Shown here: positions 18,583 through 30,006 of the stretch, in pieces | Position numbering within the stretch: position 1 is the first letter of the stretch | Layout: each line of letters opens with the position of its first letter | From: Eutreptiella sp. 'Long Island Sound 2002' | Lineage: Eukaryota; Euglenozoa; Euglenophyceae; Eutreptiales; Eutreptiaceae | Length of the DNA stretch: 64,000 nucleotides | Assembly (NCBI GenBank): GCA_964036045.1 | Contig: OZ038380.1 | Location: 117,165,699 to 117,229,698, forward strand | Direction of reading: 5' to 3' | Notes under the pieces: generated by a model | What the model was told of the DNA's origin: nothing | What the model saw: the letters and a program-made list of their open reading frames with translations, nothing else | The model's database searches: none | Translations under genes and position numbers: made by a program

Positions 18583-20240
18583 AGATCCCCGTAGCGGAGG
18601 GATCTAGCCTTGCGCTCCGCCGTCGAACGGCACTCGTCCCATAGCTCTCGAGGGAGCTTGGCCACCAACCAGAACAGCAGGTCGTCGCTGCTGTAGGAAC
18701 CGGGCGTCAGTCGTCCAGCCCAGTGATCCAGGTCAGCCAACAGCTCAGAGACCCTGCCAGGTTTGGGGTTGTTGGGCAGCACGGGCAGGTTCTGGATCTC
18801 GGCCCTGATGGGAAGGTCGGTTTCGTAGGTCGGGTACTGCCTCTCCAGGGCAACCAACACATCGGCAAAGGTGACGGAGTTATTCACGATCTGCCTGACC
18901 TGCTTCTCCAGGTACTTGGTCTTGCAGCACTGCAGGAGCAGATCGCACTTGACCCGCCCACTAGCGTGGGTTTGGCCGGTCAATCGGAGAAACCGGCCAA
19001 AGTTCTCAGCGAACTCGCTGAGGTCCTTGCCTGTGAACTCAGGTGGAGGTGGCAATAGCCTTCGCCTCCTGAGAGCTGCGTCCCTCAGGGCGTCGGGTCT
19101 TCTTCTTCTTCTTCTTCTTCCCCTTTGGGTCCTCGGGGTCCTCCGGGTCATCGTCCTCCGAGGGCGAAGTAGAAGTCATCGACGGCCGCTCATCATCGGA
19201 GGGGTCTCTGCCTAGATCACTAGAGCCATAAGGCTCCACGTCCACCATTGCCCTTAAGGCTGTCAGCCCCAGCCGGTCCAGCTCGGCCCTCGTAGAGTTC
19301 GTCACGTGGCTGTAGGGCGGCTCGGCCGTTCTCGGTACGAAGGGACTTCTCGGTATAGCTGCAGGAGTCGGCATCGGTCGGCTCCTCAGGCTCCCCAGGG
19401 TGTTTGTCAGCCCTGCCGCCAGGTGGTTGGCCTGTACCCGGTGGGGTGACATTCCCACCGTGGTAGGTGACGCTTGGGGCGGAATCATCAGGGGCTCCAG
19501 TTTCTCACGGATCTCTTGTGTGAGGTCGCCCACGATTTTTGAAGTGGCTCCTCGGAGCACCTCGTTGATCTCCGACTGCGTCAGGGACCTGTTGGAGGAT
19601 CTCCCCGATCCTCTACTGCTGCCTCCAAGGGACTCAGGTCCTCTCCTCAACCCACTCAAGGTTGCATACCCAGGTGCATACCCAGGAACATCCACATAGG
19701 TTCCAGTAGCGGGTAGTGGATGGGGATATTCAGCCGCATACCATCGCGGCGCAGAGCTGGAAGCCACAGGCTCACCGGCAGTAGTTGCCTCAGGGAGCAC
19801 AGTGGTAGGTGGACTCATACCATAGGCGGGGTAGGGAGGCATGCCAGTAAAGCCTGTGCCCTCTGCCATAGGCGGGTTGGTTGTGGGAGTGGATGTTGCA
19901 GCGGCTGGGAGTGTGGTGGTTGAAGGAGAGGGTGATGCGTGGAGGGCAGAAGCGCTTGGTGCGCCTTCGAAGGTAGGGTCATTCGTCAGGTCTTGCCCTT
20001 GTTCCTCTCCTTCGTCTGCTTCTTCTCCAGCAGCCTTCTCGCTCTCTCTCTTCCTCTTCACAGGCTGAGAGACCACCTCTTCGACAGACAGGGCCCCGAA
20101 GGCCGTCTGGAGTCCATCCAGGGAGTCCTCAGCCGCTTCCACTGGCCCATGTAAGGGCTCGAAGGTACAGCGCCAGGTGCGGGCCTTGCCGGTGCCTCAG
20201 GCGCTGTCTTCACGTCGGCGTCCTCCTTTCTTGTGTCCAT
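18414..20240 (-). pseudogene. G2 Gag matrix/capsid region
   Basis: The likely start is ATG at 20240 (MDTRKEDADVKTAPEAP), 99 bp inside the LTR. A frame change near 20165 leads to the frame containing EAAEDSLDGLQTAF; a second near 19040-19080, close to a poly-Lys codon tract, leads to the capsid part (PPEFTGKDLSEFAENFGRF...FADVLVALERQYP...LLFWLVAKLPRELW...LRYGDLCVLILELALE), which has the helical style of Ty3/gypsy capsids. So at least two frameshifts break gag. Pro/Ser/Thr-rich sequence before the capsid is probably disordered. Confidence 0.72.
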
Positions 20241-20323
20241 CTTCTCGCCCTTCTGCTTATATGTGCCTGTACTCGGCGCACTGGATGTACGGCGCGGGGT
20301 TGCTGCCGGTGCACAGAGACAGA

Positions 20324-20339
20324 CTGCCTCTTGCTACCA
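20324..20339 (-). other. G2 primer binding site
   Basis: On the element strand TGGTAGCAAGAGGCAG, overlapping the LTR end by one base. The first eight bases equal the complement of the 3' end of initiator tRNA-Met of many eukaryotes (TGGTAGCA); an extra A then precedes GAGG. Confidence 0.6.
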
Positions 20340-21125
20340 GAAAAGTTGATAGTGGTTTCAACACTGTGTTTTTGTCTCTCCTGCTGCTTGCTGCTGGTGT
20401 AGGGTTTTCATGCTGCTTGTTTTTGAAGATGAAAAGCTTTTGTTTGCAGAAACATAGTCAATCCAGGATAGCCCAAGCCAGAGGTGTGCAAGGAGAAGAG
20501 AATCAGGATCAAAGCATGAAGGGCTGCAGTGTAAACAGTGAAAGATGAAAGGATATTGACAGCAACTGCAACTCAGGTCAAATCGGAATGCATATTCACA
20601 AAGATAGCTAAATTGTTTTGGAAAAGAGTTGGAAAACTGCCCCATGGTCACTCTCTCTCCATAGTGCCATCTCAGGAGATGTGCACTCTTTGTTTTGGGT
20701 CCCATATGTGCTGAGGTCGCAGGGCATGTGGCGATGAGGTCACTGCCATGTCACATGGGATCTTCCTACTTAGCTAGGCTGACCAGGAATTGAACCCAGG
20801 ACCTCTCAAAAAGGGGTGCCCAGCCCCCTAGGGTGCATACCACTAGGATAGCTAAGAATTCATTGAAAAACATAGATAAATTCATAGGCTCTGCCTTGGA
20901 TATGTCAGTTCTCAGTCAATCCAGGAAAAGATGATTTGCTTCACATTGAAAGGGGATTAAGGGGTCCACTCCATATCCTGATTGGGATTTTGGTTCCATA
21001 GGTCAAAATGTGTTATCACCAGTTTTGGTGGGACCAATACTAAGATAGATATGCCTGGATGCTCAGTGCATCTCTAATACAACTAGAGTGTGCCTCAAAG
21101 CAATGGAAAAGCACTTTTTCTTACT
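20339..21125 (-). repeat. G2 5' LTR (right)
   Basis: 787 bp, the same length as 5905-6691 with about 3% difference by eye. The tRNA-like segment recurs at 20769-20856. Confidence 0.92.
20769..20856 (-). other. tRNA-like segment in the G2 LTR (right copy)
   Basis: Same terminal pairing and A-box/B-box-like sequences as in the left LTR; one base shorter in the poly-T run, with a few substitutions between the boxes. Confidence 0.6.
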
Positions 21126-21130
21126 CTCAG
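21126..21130. repeat. Target-site duplication CTCAG, right copy (G2)
   Basis: Matches 5900-5904. Confidence 0.9.
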
Positions 21131-21245
21131 TGGGCAGCTGCAGCCCGCCATCAGCACTGAGACGGAGGCCCAGGCGGCGCACGCGGCCCTGGTGCACGGA
21201 ATCTTCAGTGCCCGCCCGCAGCGCCCTTGTACGACGTGCGGGTAA
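21131..21245 (+). pseudogene. Last residues of the LINE H1 protease-like ORF
   Basis: Reads Q-L-Q-P-A-I-S-T-E-T-E-A-Q-A-A-H-A-A-L-V-H-G and stops at 21243-21245. H2 has the same sequence joined directly to the upstream part (LALGEQLQPTIRTETEAKAAHAALVH), proving that G2 split this ORF. Confidence 0.8.
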
Positions 21246-22520
21246 CCCCCCAGGGCCCTGACCCGCAACCAACCACAGGACCTGCAGCGACGACGCACGG
21301 CCGCACGCGCACGGCACGAGTCCCACACCAGCCACTTGCAGGAAAGAAACGGCGCGGCAGACCCAGGACCGCCTCCTCCCCCCAGAGAACCGGACGATGA
21401 CCGTCACAACAGCGGCAGCGGGATCGGCCACGAACCACAACGACCCTGACCAGGCAGACCTCGCCTAACAGGACCCCTCGTACAACCCAGCAACGCGCGG
21501 CCGCGCAACATGCTACGGCACCACCCGTCGACCGGACACACCGGCGGGGACGGCGCCCACCTGCCCAGCACGCACAACGGACACCCAAGGAGTGGAGGCT
21601 AGCCTTAGCAGCCCACGGTGTCGGACGCAAATACGACCCCACCGACCTCTTCCCACATCCCCCGGACAAGCGCCGCACTTCCCGGACCTCAGCGACCCGC
21701 CTGCAACAAGGAAAGGGGGCAGCGCCACACCCGGGACCGCCATCCCAGCTGACCCTCCTCTCCCCCGTAACGGGTCCGCAAGGGGCCGGGCAAAGGGGCC
21801 AGCCAAACACGCGGAGCCCGCGGCCGAACTGATGACCACGGGGGTGTTGTCGAACAGAGCACACCACCGGATCCGAGCACTGGCGCTGGGCGATTGACGG
21901 CAACCCGCCGTCCGCACTGAGGCGGAGACCCGGGCGGCACGCCCAGCCCTTGTGCACGCAAACTTCAGTAACCTCCACGGCGCCCCAGTGCGACGCATGG
22001 GACGCCCCCCCAGGACCCTGAGCCGCGCCTGGCGACTCGGATTTACCCGAATAGGTGAGGAGGAAAGAAGAGATGGCGAAGCAATAGCTGAGCCAGCAGG
22101 TCCTACCGCGGAGACACGGTGGCACACAGCCGCGCAACACACCCCAGCAACACCTGACGGTCTGACAAACCGACGAGATGGACGTCAACATGCGCGACAC
22201 ATGCAACAGATGCCCGGAGAGTGGAGGCCAGCCTTCGCAACCCGTGGTGTCAAGCACGCACGGAAACCCACGACTTCCTCCTACAACCCCCCGGGCCAGG
22301 GCCACGCTTCTAGGACCCCGCGACCCACCTGCAGCAGGGAACGGGGCGGCACCACGCCCGGACACGTCCTCCCGCCTCACCCTCCTCTCCCGCGAGCCGG
22401 ATCCACAAGGGGCCGGGCAAAGGGCCCGGCCAAATACACGGAACCCGCGGCCGGGCCGATAACCACAAGAATGTTAACGAACCACCGGCCAGAGTATTAC
22501 CGCCCAGGGCGAGCATCCGG
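21140..22520 (+). repeat. Imperfect tandem duplication at the end of the LINE H1 ORF
   Basis: The segment CAGCCCGCCATCAGCACTGAG (21140) recurs near 21901, and GAGTGGAGGCTAGCC (near 21591) recurs near 22219. The units are ~760 and ~630 bp, the second lacking ~130 bp, so the coding end is copied into the 3' region. Confidence 0.65.
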
Positions 22521-23269
22521 AGATAAGTGCACTGCAGGGACCAGCGCGCACCTCCGCCGGGGAGTTGGGCGCCTGGGACGCGTAAGGTTACGACACGTAT
22601 AACCTATGCGAATGGTACGAGGGGCACACCCCCCGCAGACAGTTAACAGCGTCCATGAGAGGGAGTGGGGCTGCAACACTACCCGGTACTCCTGTCCTCC
22701 ACAACCCTACCCGGGGGGCCACAAGCTCACCACACGTGGCCCCGTTGACCCCCCTGCCAACAGGCACGGGTGTGTTACGCCAAGCCCAACCCGCCACGTC
22801 GGACGGAACGTCCCGACACCACAGCACAAGCCGAACCACCCTAACCATCCTAGCCACCACACCCGGCACCGTGACACAAACACGCCACCCGAATGACCCG
22901 CAACGCACGACATGAGAAGGCGCACGGCAGACAGACAGGCACGAGCACGAGCACAGCACCACCGAGCTGGAGCAACGCCCTAGGGCTCCCATGGGGAGCA
23001 CAGGGACACACCGAGGGGGACCCGCAGGGCCTTGCCACTGACGGGGGTGTACATATGAGTGGCACAAGCGAAACTGGAAGTACGGCTACGGAGCACCACA
23101 AAATACCGGATAGTGGATTGTGCATGCAACGCTGCCAGGGGGGGGCGGGGAACAGGGCACCGACAGGAAAAAAAACGTTTACAGCGGTCCGACCACTTGT
23201 CATGGCTTTTCTCCCCCGCGGCGGGCGGGCGGCGCACAGTACAAACGTACCGTGCCGGCCCCACACACC
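22521..23269 (+). other. LINE H1 3' region between repeats
   Basis: No supported ORF. The same sequence, reverse complemented, forms 36428-36990 of H2. The site homologous to the S insertion lies at ~23050. Confidence 0.6.
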
Positions 23270-24780
23270 TGGCACCGACCAACATCGCAACAAGCGGCAC
23301 ACCTGCACACGACAAATCCGACTGCGCGACCGCCCGCTGCGACGACAAGGAACGAACGCCGAACAAACCAACCAAGAGGCGACTAACACGACCACACACC
23401 GCCAGAACCACTACAGCGGACGCAACGTGACCGTAAACAGGCCGCGCGCGCACCGACCAGCGCCAAGCTGGCCGGGCGTGCATGGACCGGTGCGAGAGCG
23501 ACAACGAACGACCTGGCGACACCGTAGCGAGCCGCGCCTCCCGACCACCATGGCCACAAGCACAGAGGAACACTGCGACTCTACCGCTGCGGACGCGGCC
23601 CACGAACATTCCCAAACTACACTACACGACACTAGTACAAACCAAGACACCACAAACCGACGCAGATACAAACGTGCTAGCCAAACGGGCAGGATTCGTC
23701 GATAAGACCACCGGCAGCAGCACAACAGACTTCAAACACAACCCCGGCCAACCATGAGGCAGCCACGACAACCGCGCACCAACCACACCACACCTGCAGC
23801 CACCACTTGACCGTAAACAGACCACACGCAGGCCGGCCAACGCTGAATTAGCCAGGCGTGCACGGGTCGAAAGGAAACGGCGCCCAACGGGTTGGCAACA
23901 CCGTAGTGCGCCACGCCCACCGACGATCCTACCCACAAAGACAGCAGAACGCCACAAAAATGCCAATACAAACGCGACCAACTAACGGTAACAAACTACA
24001 CAACACTACACTTGGACAAACCACGACGCCACTGACCAGCACCGACACGGACATGCCAGCTGCGTAAACAACATGCAGCGGAACGACCACCGGCAGCAGC
24101 GCAATGGAACCCACGCAAACCAAGCCGACCATGAAGCGGCCAAGACGACCGCGAACCAACAACACCGCAGCTGCAGCCGCAACTTGACCGTAAACAGACC
24201 ACACGCAAGCCGGCCAACACCAAACAAGCCAGGCGTGCACAGGTCGAAACGGAAACGGCGCCCAACGGGCTGGCAACACCATGGTGCGCCACGCCCACTG
24301 ACGATCGTACCCACGAACACAGCAGAACACCACAACGCTGCCAATACAAACGCGACCAACCAATGGGAAAAAACTACACGACACTACACTTGGACAAACC
24401 ACGACGCCACTGACCAGCACCGACACGGACATGCCAGCTGCATAAAGAACATGCAGCGGAACGACCACCGGCAGCAGCGCAATGGAACCCACGCAAACCA
24501 AGCCGACCATGAGGCGGCACAGACGACCGCGAACCAACAACACCGCAGCTGCAGCCGCCACTGGACCGTAAACAGACCACACACAAACTGGCCAACACCA
24601 AACCAGCCAGGCGTGCACGGGTCGAAACGAGAACGGCGTCAAAAGGGTTGGTGACACAGTGGTGGCGCCCGCCAACGACCATGCCCACGAACAAAACTTG
24701 GCTCTACCATCACGCAACCGACCAACCTATATTAAAAAAATACACCGCAACCATACCATACGACCGACCAACCGACCACA
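23270..24780 (+). repeat. ~378 bp tandem array in the LINE H1 3' region
   Basis: GACCGTAAACAG recurs at 23429, 23809, 24186 and 24564 (periods 380, 377, 378), with a partial unit before and one after. Each unit also repeats the CACTACACTTGGACAAACC-type and GCGTGCACGGGTCGAAA-type blocks. Confidence 0.88.
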
Positions 24781-25245
24781 ACGACCTACATCAAACCCCC
24801 GGCCCCCCAGCAGAGCGCAAGTCCGACCGAGTCAGGAGGTGTGAGTGTGCGCTACGGCATGCGAGTCCCGTAGCAAGTGCTTCTTGAAGTTGCCTCAAAC
24901 CTACTGAAAACCAACCCAGGTGGGGGTGCCTGCAGGACAGGGCCCTTGGCCTGGCTCTGGGCCCCCGGGCCCCAGAATCCGGAGGTTGATGAGGATGTGC
25001 GGTGCGACCCTCCCCCACGTATCATCCGCCCGAAGGAGAGGAATGTGAGACTTCGGTCGAACATGGGTTACCTCTCTTGGCAGAACCTGCTGTAGGGTAC
25101 TGCTCGCGGCGACCGCGCCCTTCCCCCATGTGGGGGAGCCGCTTTGTGGGGGCACGTGAGATAGGGCCGTGGGTGGGTGAGCAAAAGCCCCTTGGTAAGT
25201 CCCCCCTGCGTGGCAACCCCAGTCCCGAGTCGACCTACCTACCTA

Positions 25246-26590
25246 CCTCAAAAAGGAAAAATGTCTCCTTTCCTACACTCTGGTGAAATGGGTTGGCCAC
25301 ATCTTGTATGAAGGCCAACGCTCTCCGGCACCCCGGAAGGTCGCCGCGGTGCACGTGTGGTCCAACGATATGATTCGGACGCCAAAGCAGATGAAGAGGT
25401 TTCTTGGCATCTGCAGTTGGTATTCGATTTCTATCCCTAACTACTCTTTACTCCTGGCACCGCTCATAGATTCACTTGCCGGAAAGTATAAGTACGATCC
25501 TGAGAAACGCACCAGTAAAGTCCAAGCGCATAAGCAAACCCTCAGTTAAACTGATCCGATGTGTGAGACCTTCGAGAAGATCAAAACATCCCTACTTGAG
25601 TCCTGCAGCCTGTATATACCCAGTGACTAAGGCGTGTTTGCCATCCATATGGATGCGTCAGACCACGGCATTGGCGCTGTCCTGGAACAGAAGGACAACC
25701 AGGAAAAAGGGCGTTACTTTGCTTTCTTCAGTCGAAAACTCCTGGGCAGTGTCAAATACAAAGCCAACGGGAATGTCCTTGGGTATATGGGCCAGGGAGC
25801 ATGGTCAGTGAGGGAAAGGGAGACTTACGCCCTGGTGTCCTGTCTGTTGAAGTTCACAAGATGGACATCGGGGCGCCAGGTCACTGTTTTAACTGACCAT
25901 AGGTCCCTGGAGTCAGGGTACAAAGAAGAGCTTTGTACCATGGCTGGTCCATCAGGACATCGCGGCCAGTGGCACGAAATCCTCTCCCGGTATAACATTG
26001 TAGTTCTCTACAAACCAGGAGTGGAAAATGATGCCGCCGACAGGATGTCCCGCTGGGCCTACCCTGCCAGGATGGCGGATGACACAAACCTTCACGGTTC
26101 GGACACCGATCTGGAAGGAGTACCCCAGTGGGAGGCCTCTGAGCGCGGAGAAGAGCAACGGCTCATCGCAGCAAACAAGTATCCCTGCAAAGTTCTCAAG
26201 ATGAGAGCCCCTAAAAAACGTGCCTCACCACAGGACATGCAGGAACAGCGGCAGCCCAATTATTTGCTGTTGCAGGTCAATGAACCGTCGTGCGAAAAGG
26301 GTTCTCATTGGCGCACCAAGGTGGATCCCATACTCAGAGAGCCCATACCGCTCATCACATCCTACTTGGCGCCCCCTACTGCTTTGTTTAAGGACAGAGA
26401 AAGTAGTGTTAGGTCATTGATCGAAGCTGATGGTGAGCTCCTTGGTGAGTTAGACACCGGGCTACGCAATCGCATCTATGAGGCCTTCACAGATTCGGTG
26501 TTCGACCCTACGGGGACCGAATACGCGAAAATTGAGGCTAATGCCTTGAATCGAGGTCCAAAGGATGTGAGTTTCTGCAAACTGGAGTAG
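25246..26590 (+). pseudogene. G3 first block: RT tail, RNase H, then pre-RT spacer
   Basis: Starts inside RT coding sequence (VGHILYEGQRSPAPRKVAAVH...MKRFLGICSWY). Stops at 25547 (TAA; TGG in the second block) and 25627 (TAA; CAA in the second block). RNase H residues: H-M-D-A-S-D-H-G-I-G-A, R-E-R-E-T-Y-A-L, L-T-D-H-R-S, N-D-A-A-D-R-M-S-R. After ~26280 the sequence no longer follows the second block but becomes the spacer leading into the next RT (KVDPILREPIPLITSYLAPP...CKLE), ending with TAG at 26588-26590. Confidence 0.75.
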
Positions 26591-26654
26591 AAGCCTGGCC
26601 CTCAACCCCAGGCATGCAACCTCATACGGGCTGTGCGAATCAAGCAGGAGGAGA

Positions 26655-26735
26655 TGAACTAAAAAGTACTAAAAACTACTAAACTAAAAACTAAACTACT
26701 AAACTAAAAACTACTAACTAAACTACTAAAAAGTA
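26655..26735. repeat. AT-rich ACTAAA-type microsatellite inside the G3 RT region
   Basis: Irregular repeats of ACTAAAA/ACTACT over ~80 bp between the pre-RT peptide IKQEEMN and the first RT block; not coding. Confidence 0.85.
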
Positions 26736-27860
26736 TGAATTGATAACGGATGGATTGTCTGATCCCACAGTGCCTGGGTCGCGAGAGGGTTCCCGGTTCC
26801 AAAACTAGGAAACAACAAATGGATATTGGTCATCGCTTAACAGTACCTGAACTCGTGTCCAGAAGCACATGAGTTCCCATTACCGCTGATCGAAGACCTT
26901 CTCCAAGGGCAGGCTGGAAACCAGCTCTGGACCCTTCTGGATCTGAAAAATGGCTTCCACCAGATGCCTCTGTTGGAAAAGTGCAGGCACTTAACCGCCT
27001 TTTGCAACCCTGCAGGGACATTTGAGTGGAAGGTCCTGCCCACGGGGGTCAAGGTTACGCCACAGGCTTTTCAGCGCCTGGTGAGCTGGTGTGTTGGCCG
27101 CTATAGACCCCATATCAGAGCCTATATAGATGACATTCTAGTAGGCACAAGAACCACCTGCAGTGGCAAAGGGAAACTCCTCGATTCGCAAGCCATAATG
27201 AAACATTATAAACTCGTGCGCGAATTGTTCGAGGAATTGAAGGAGTGCCACTTGCAAGTCAAAAAGGAAAAATGTCTCCTTTCCTACAATCAGGTGAAAT
27301 AGGTTGGCCACATCTTGTATCAAGGCCAACGCTCTCCGGCACCCCGGAAGGTCGCCGCGGTGCACCTGTGGTCCAACGATATGATTCGGACGCGTAAGCA
27401 GATGAAGAGTTTTCTTGGCATCTCCAATTGGTATTCGATTTATATCCCAAACTATGCATCACTGGCGGCGCTGCTCATGGATTCACTTGCCGGAAAGTAT
27501 AAGTACGATCCTGATAAACGCACCAGTAAAGTCCCAGCGCATAAGCAAACTTTCAGTTGGACTGATCTGATGTGTGAGAACTCCGAGAAGATCAAAACAT
27601 CCCTACGTGAGGCCTGCAGCCTCTATATACCCAGTGACCAAGGCGTGTTTGCCATCCATACGGATGCGTCCGACCACGGCATTGGCGCTGTCCTGGAACT
27701 GAAGGACGACCAGGGAAACTGGCGTTACTTTGCTTTCTTCAGTCAAAAATTCCTAGGCTGTGTCAAATACGACGCCGACGGGGATGTCCTGGGGTATATG
27801 GGCCAGGGAGCATGGTCAGGAGGGAAGAGGAGACTTACGCCCTGGTGTCCTGTCTGTTGA
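26736..27860 (+). pseudogene. G3 second block: reverse transcriptase and start of RNase H
   Basis: RT blocks: R-G-F-P-V-P-K-L-G-N-N-K-W (~26790), F-P-L-P-L-I-E-D-L-L, L-L-D-L-K-N-G-F-H-Q-M-P-L, F-E-W-K-V-L-P-T-G-V-K-V-T-P-Q-A-F-Q-R-L, and the active site A-Y-I-D-D-I-L-V-G (~27121). TAG at 27300-27302 replaces the TGG seen in the first block. RNase H begins F-A-I-H-T-D-A-S-D-H-G-I-G-A-V (~27650). A one-base loss near 27820, relative to the first block, shifts the frame. Confidence 0.8.
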
Positions 27861-28213
27861 AGTTCATAAGCTGGATATCAGGGCACCTAGTCACTGTTTT
27901 CACTGACCATAAGTCCCTGGAGTCATCGTACAAAGAAGAGCTTTGTACCATGGCTGGTCCATTGGGACATCGCGGCCGGTGGCAGGAATTCCTCTCCTGG
28001 TATAACATTGTAGTTGTCTACAAACCGGGAGTGGAAAATGATGCCGCCGACAGGATGTCCCGCTGGGCCTACCCAGCCAGATGGTCGGATGACACAAACC
28101 CTCACAGTTCAGACGCCCATCTGGAAGGAGTACCCCGGTGGGAGGCCTCTGAGCGCAAAAAAGAGCAACAGCTCATTGCAGCAAACCAGTATCCCGCAAA
28201 ATTCTTGAGGTGA
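27812..28213 (+). pseudogene. G3 RNase H C-terminal part
   Basis: Continues after the frameshift: R-E-E-E-T-Y-A-L-V-S, F-T-D-H-K-S-L-E-S, D-A-A-D-R-M-S-R-W-A-Y-P-A. Ends at TGA 28211-28213. Confidence 0.75.
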
Positions 28214-28245
28214 GAGCCCCTAAATAACGTCACCCACCACAGGAC

Positions 28246-30006
28246 ATGCAGGAACAGCGGGAGCGCAATTTTGTGCTGTTGCAGGTCAACAGATTGCATA
28301 ACAGTGTACATTCCGACGGCCCTTCGCTCCCAGACGACCCAACAGTGGATGCTGTCCAGAGCGCGTCTGACCACTGTGAATACTGTCGCCCCTTTCCGCC
28401 TTGCTTCAGTCAGGTGAGTATGAGCCTCGAGGAGGACTCCCCGTGTGAGGCAGAATCCTGTGTAGGCCCTGATGAGGCCATCCCGAATGTGTTCGATGGG
28501 ACGGATGATGCGTGCTACAGTGAGAGGGATTCTACCTGGGTAGCCGCTAGCCTCTTTTGGAGACTCACTGAGGTCAAAGTCCCGCCTGAGACCAAAATAC
28601 TGTACGAGGACTGGAATCCCCGACTACAGGACGGACAGAACGTACAAACGGCTCCTGGATACAGGTCTGGAGAATCAGGTTTTCATGGATTGATACCTCT
28701 GGGCCAAGGGACCACAGTGGAGTCATCCCCACATTTGTTGGGATGGTAAAATTTGTGTCCCGCAGTCCATTTTGTCTCAGGTCGTCTGGGCGGTACATGC
28801 ATGTGCCCACCAGGGTCATGCAAAGAACCTGGAGCTGTTTCTATGGGCTTTTCACGCTGACATGCCCTACGCCCGGCTGCGGGAAACAGCGATAAAGGCA
28901 TTGTCGGACTGTGTGGTTTGCGCACAGGCAAAAGCTAGACGCAGCCCACATCCTTACTCTTGCAAACAGTTCCCGTACCCTTGTTTCCTTTCACCTCAGT
29001 GCCCATAGACTTCATGGATTTACCTGAAGTCCGTAACCAGTAAACCAAGACCGAACTTTTGGCCAACTATGCCATGGTCATAGTTTGTCGGTTGACAGGA
29101 TATATGATGACCATACCCTGTTGTAAGGAGGGGCTCACCAGTCGTAAGGCTGCTGAGCTCTTTCTGCATAGGTGTGGATTTTTCATGGGCTTACCCAGGG
29201 AAACTAAAGGTGACAATCAGTCGATCATCAGCAGCACCTTTTACAATGCTCTGTGCAACCAGGCCGGCATTCAACACGCCAAGTCTATTATTTATAGACG
29301 TAAATCCAATGGCAGGGCTGAGAGGGCTATGCAGAGTACCATCAATATCCTGCGGCAGTACCTCCTCAGCAGGAAGGTGAGTTGGCTGGAGGCGTTGCCA
29401 GTGGCCCTGTGGGGTCTCAATAACCTCCTTGGGGCAGTGGCACCCTACTCACCACACCGGCTGGTGTTTGGGCGCGACCCCATAGGGGTGGGGGACCTAC
29501 CCCCCGTAGTGGACAGTGAGGGTTGCGAGGACGCCACCGAGTCTTTTAAGAGGGTGGCTGCGGACATGGAACTGGTACAAGAAAAACTGAAGGCAATGCA
29601 CAAAAAGCAGTTGAACAAGTTCCTGAAGGAACACCCTCCCGCTGTTTTCGTTGCCGGTGACCAAGTATGGGTCCAGAACCGAGAGGAAGAACTAGAAAAG
29701 CTCGGCAGAGTATGGCAGGGACCTGCTGCGATCATTGACAAGATCTCTGACTCCGTTCACGGGGTTAACCACAAAGAGACGGAGCAGGACCTATCGGTCG
29801 AACGGCTGAAGCCCTTTGTGAAGCTCCATGACGGACGTTCCTCCCCACTGCATTACTATGCGGAGCTTTGTGAGATTCACGACGATTCGTACGTGGTGGA
29901 GCAGGTGGACAAGCATGAATGGTGTGGAAGAGGGGCCAATGGCCGCGAAAAACGCGCTCGCCAACCTTTTCCCGTTGCCACGTCTTGGTGGTATGATAAG
30001 TTTTGA
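28246..30006 (+). pseudogene. G3 spacer and integrase
   Basis: Three frames in succession: an acidic spacer (28246-28749), the zinc domain (28772-29008; H-A-C-A-H-Q-G-H...C-V-V-C, HHCC), and the core plus C-terminus (29059-30006). Core acids: P-I-D-F-M-D-L-P (just before 29059), K-G-D-N-Q-S-I-I-S-S, and N-G-R-A-E-R-A-M-Q-S. TAA at 29041 breaks the core. The C-terminal end has a GPY/F-like stretch (G-R-V-W-Q-G-P-A-A-I-I) but no chromodomain, unlike G1 and G2. Confidence 0.8.

Larger units (their letters stand above)
5905..21125 (-). mobile_element. Ty3/gypsy chromovirus G2, 15.2 kb, inserted in LINE H1
   Basis: Bounded by two 787 bp direct repeats (5905-6691 and 20339-21125) and the duplication CTCAG. 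It has a primer binding site beside the right LTR and a polypurine tract beside the left LTR, so transcription runs right to left. Internal order on the minus strand is gag, zinc knuckle, protease, methyltransferase-like domain, linker, RT, RNase H, integrase, chromodomain, which is the Ty3/gypsy order. Without the nested N1 it is about 11.3 kb. The two LTRs differ at some 20 positions by eye (about 3%), so the insertion is not very recent. Several frameshifts and two in-frame TAG codons make it inactive as it stands. Confidence 0.93.
21131..25245 (+). mobile_element. LINE H1, 3' part after G2
   Basis: Resumes the LINE H1 ORF (stop at 21243-21245), then ~4 kb of non-coding 3' region. It ends with CCTACCTACCTACCTC, a short microsatellite tail, directly against gypsy coding sequence (AAAAAGGAAAAATG of G3). 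The 400 bp before the tail match the reverse complement of 31468-31870, the 3' end of H2, which fixes this as the family's 3' end. Confidence 0.8.

Noticed and set aside
23270-24780. CRISPR array
   Set aside because: Units are ~378 bp and repeat over their whole length; there are no short repeats with unique spacers.
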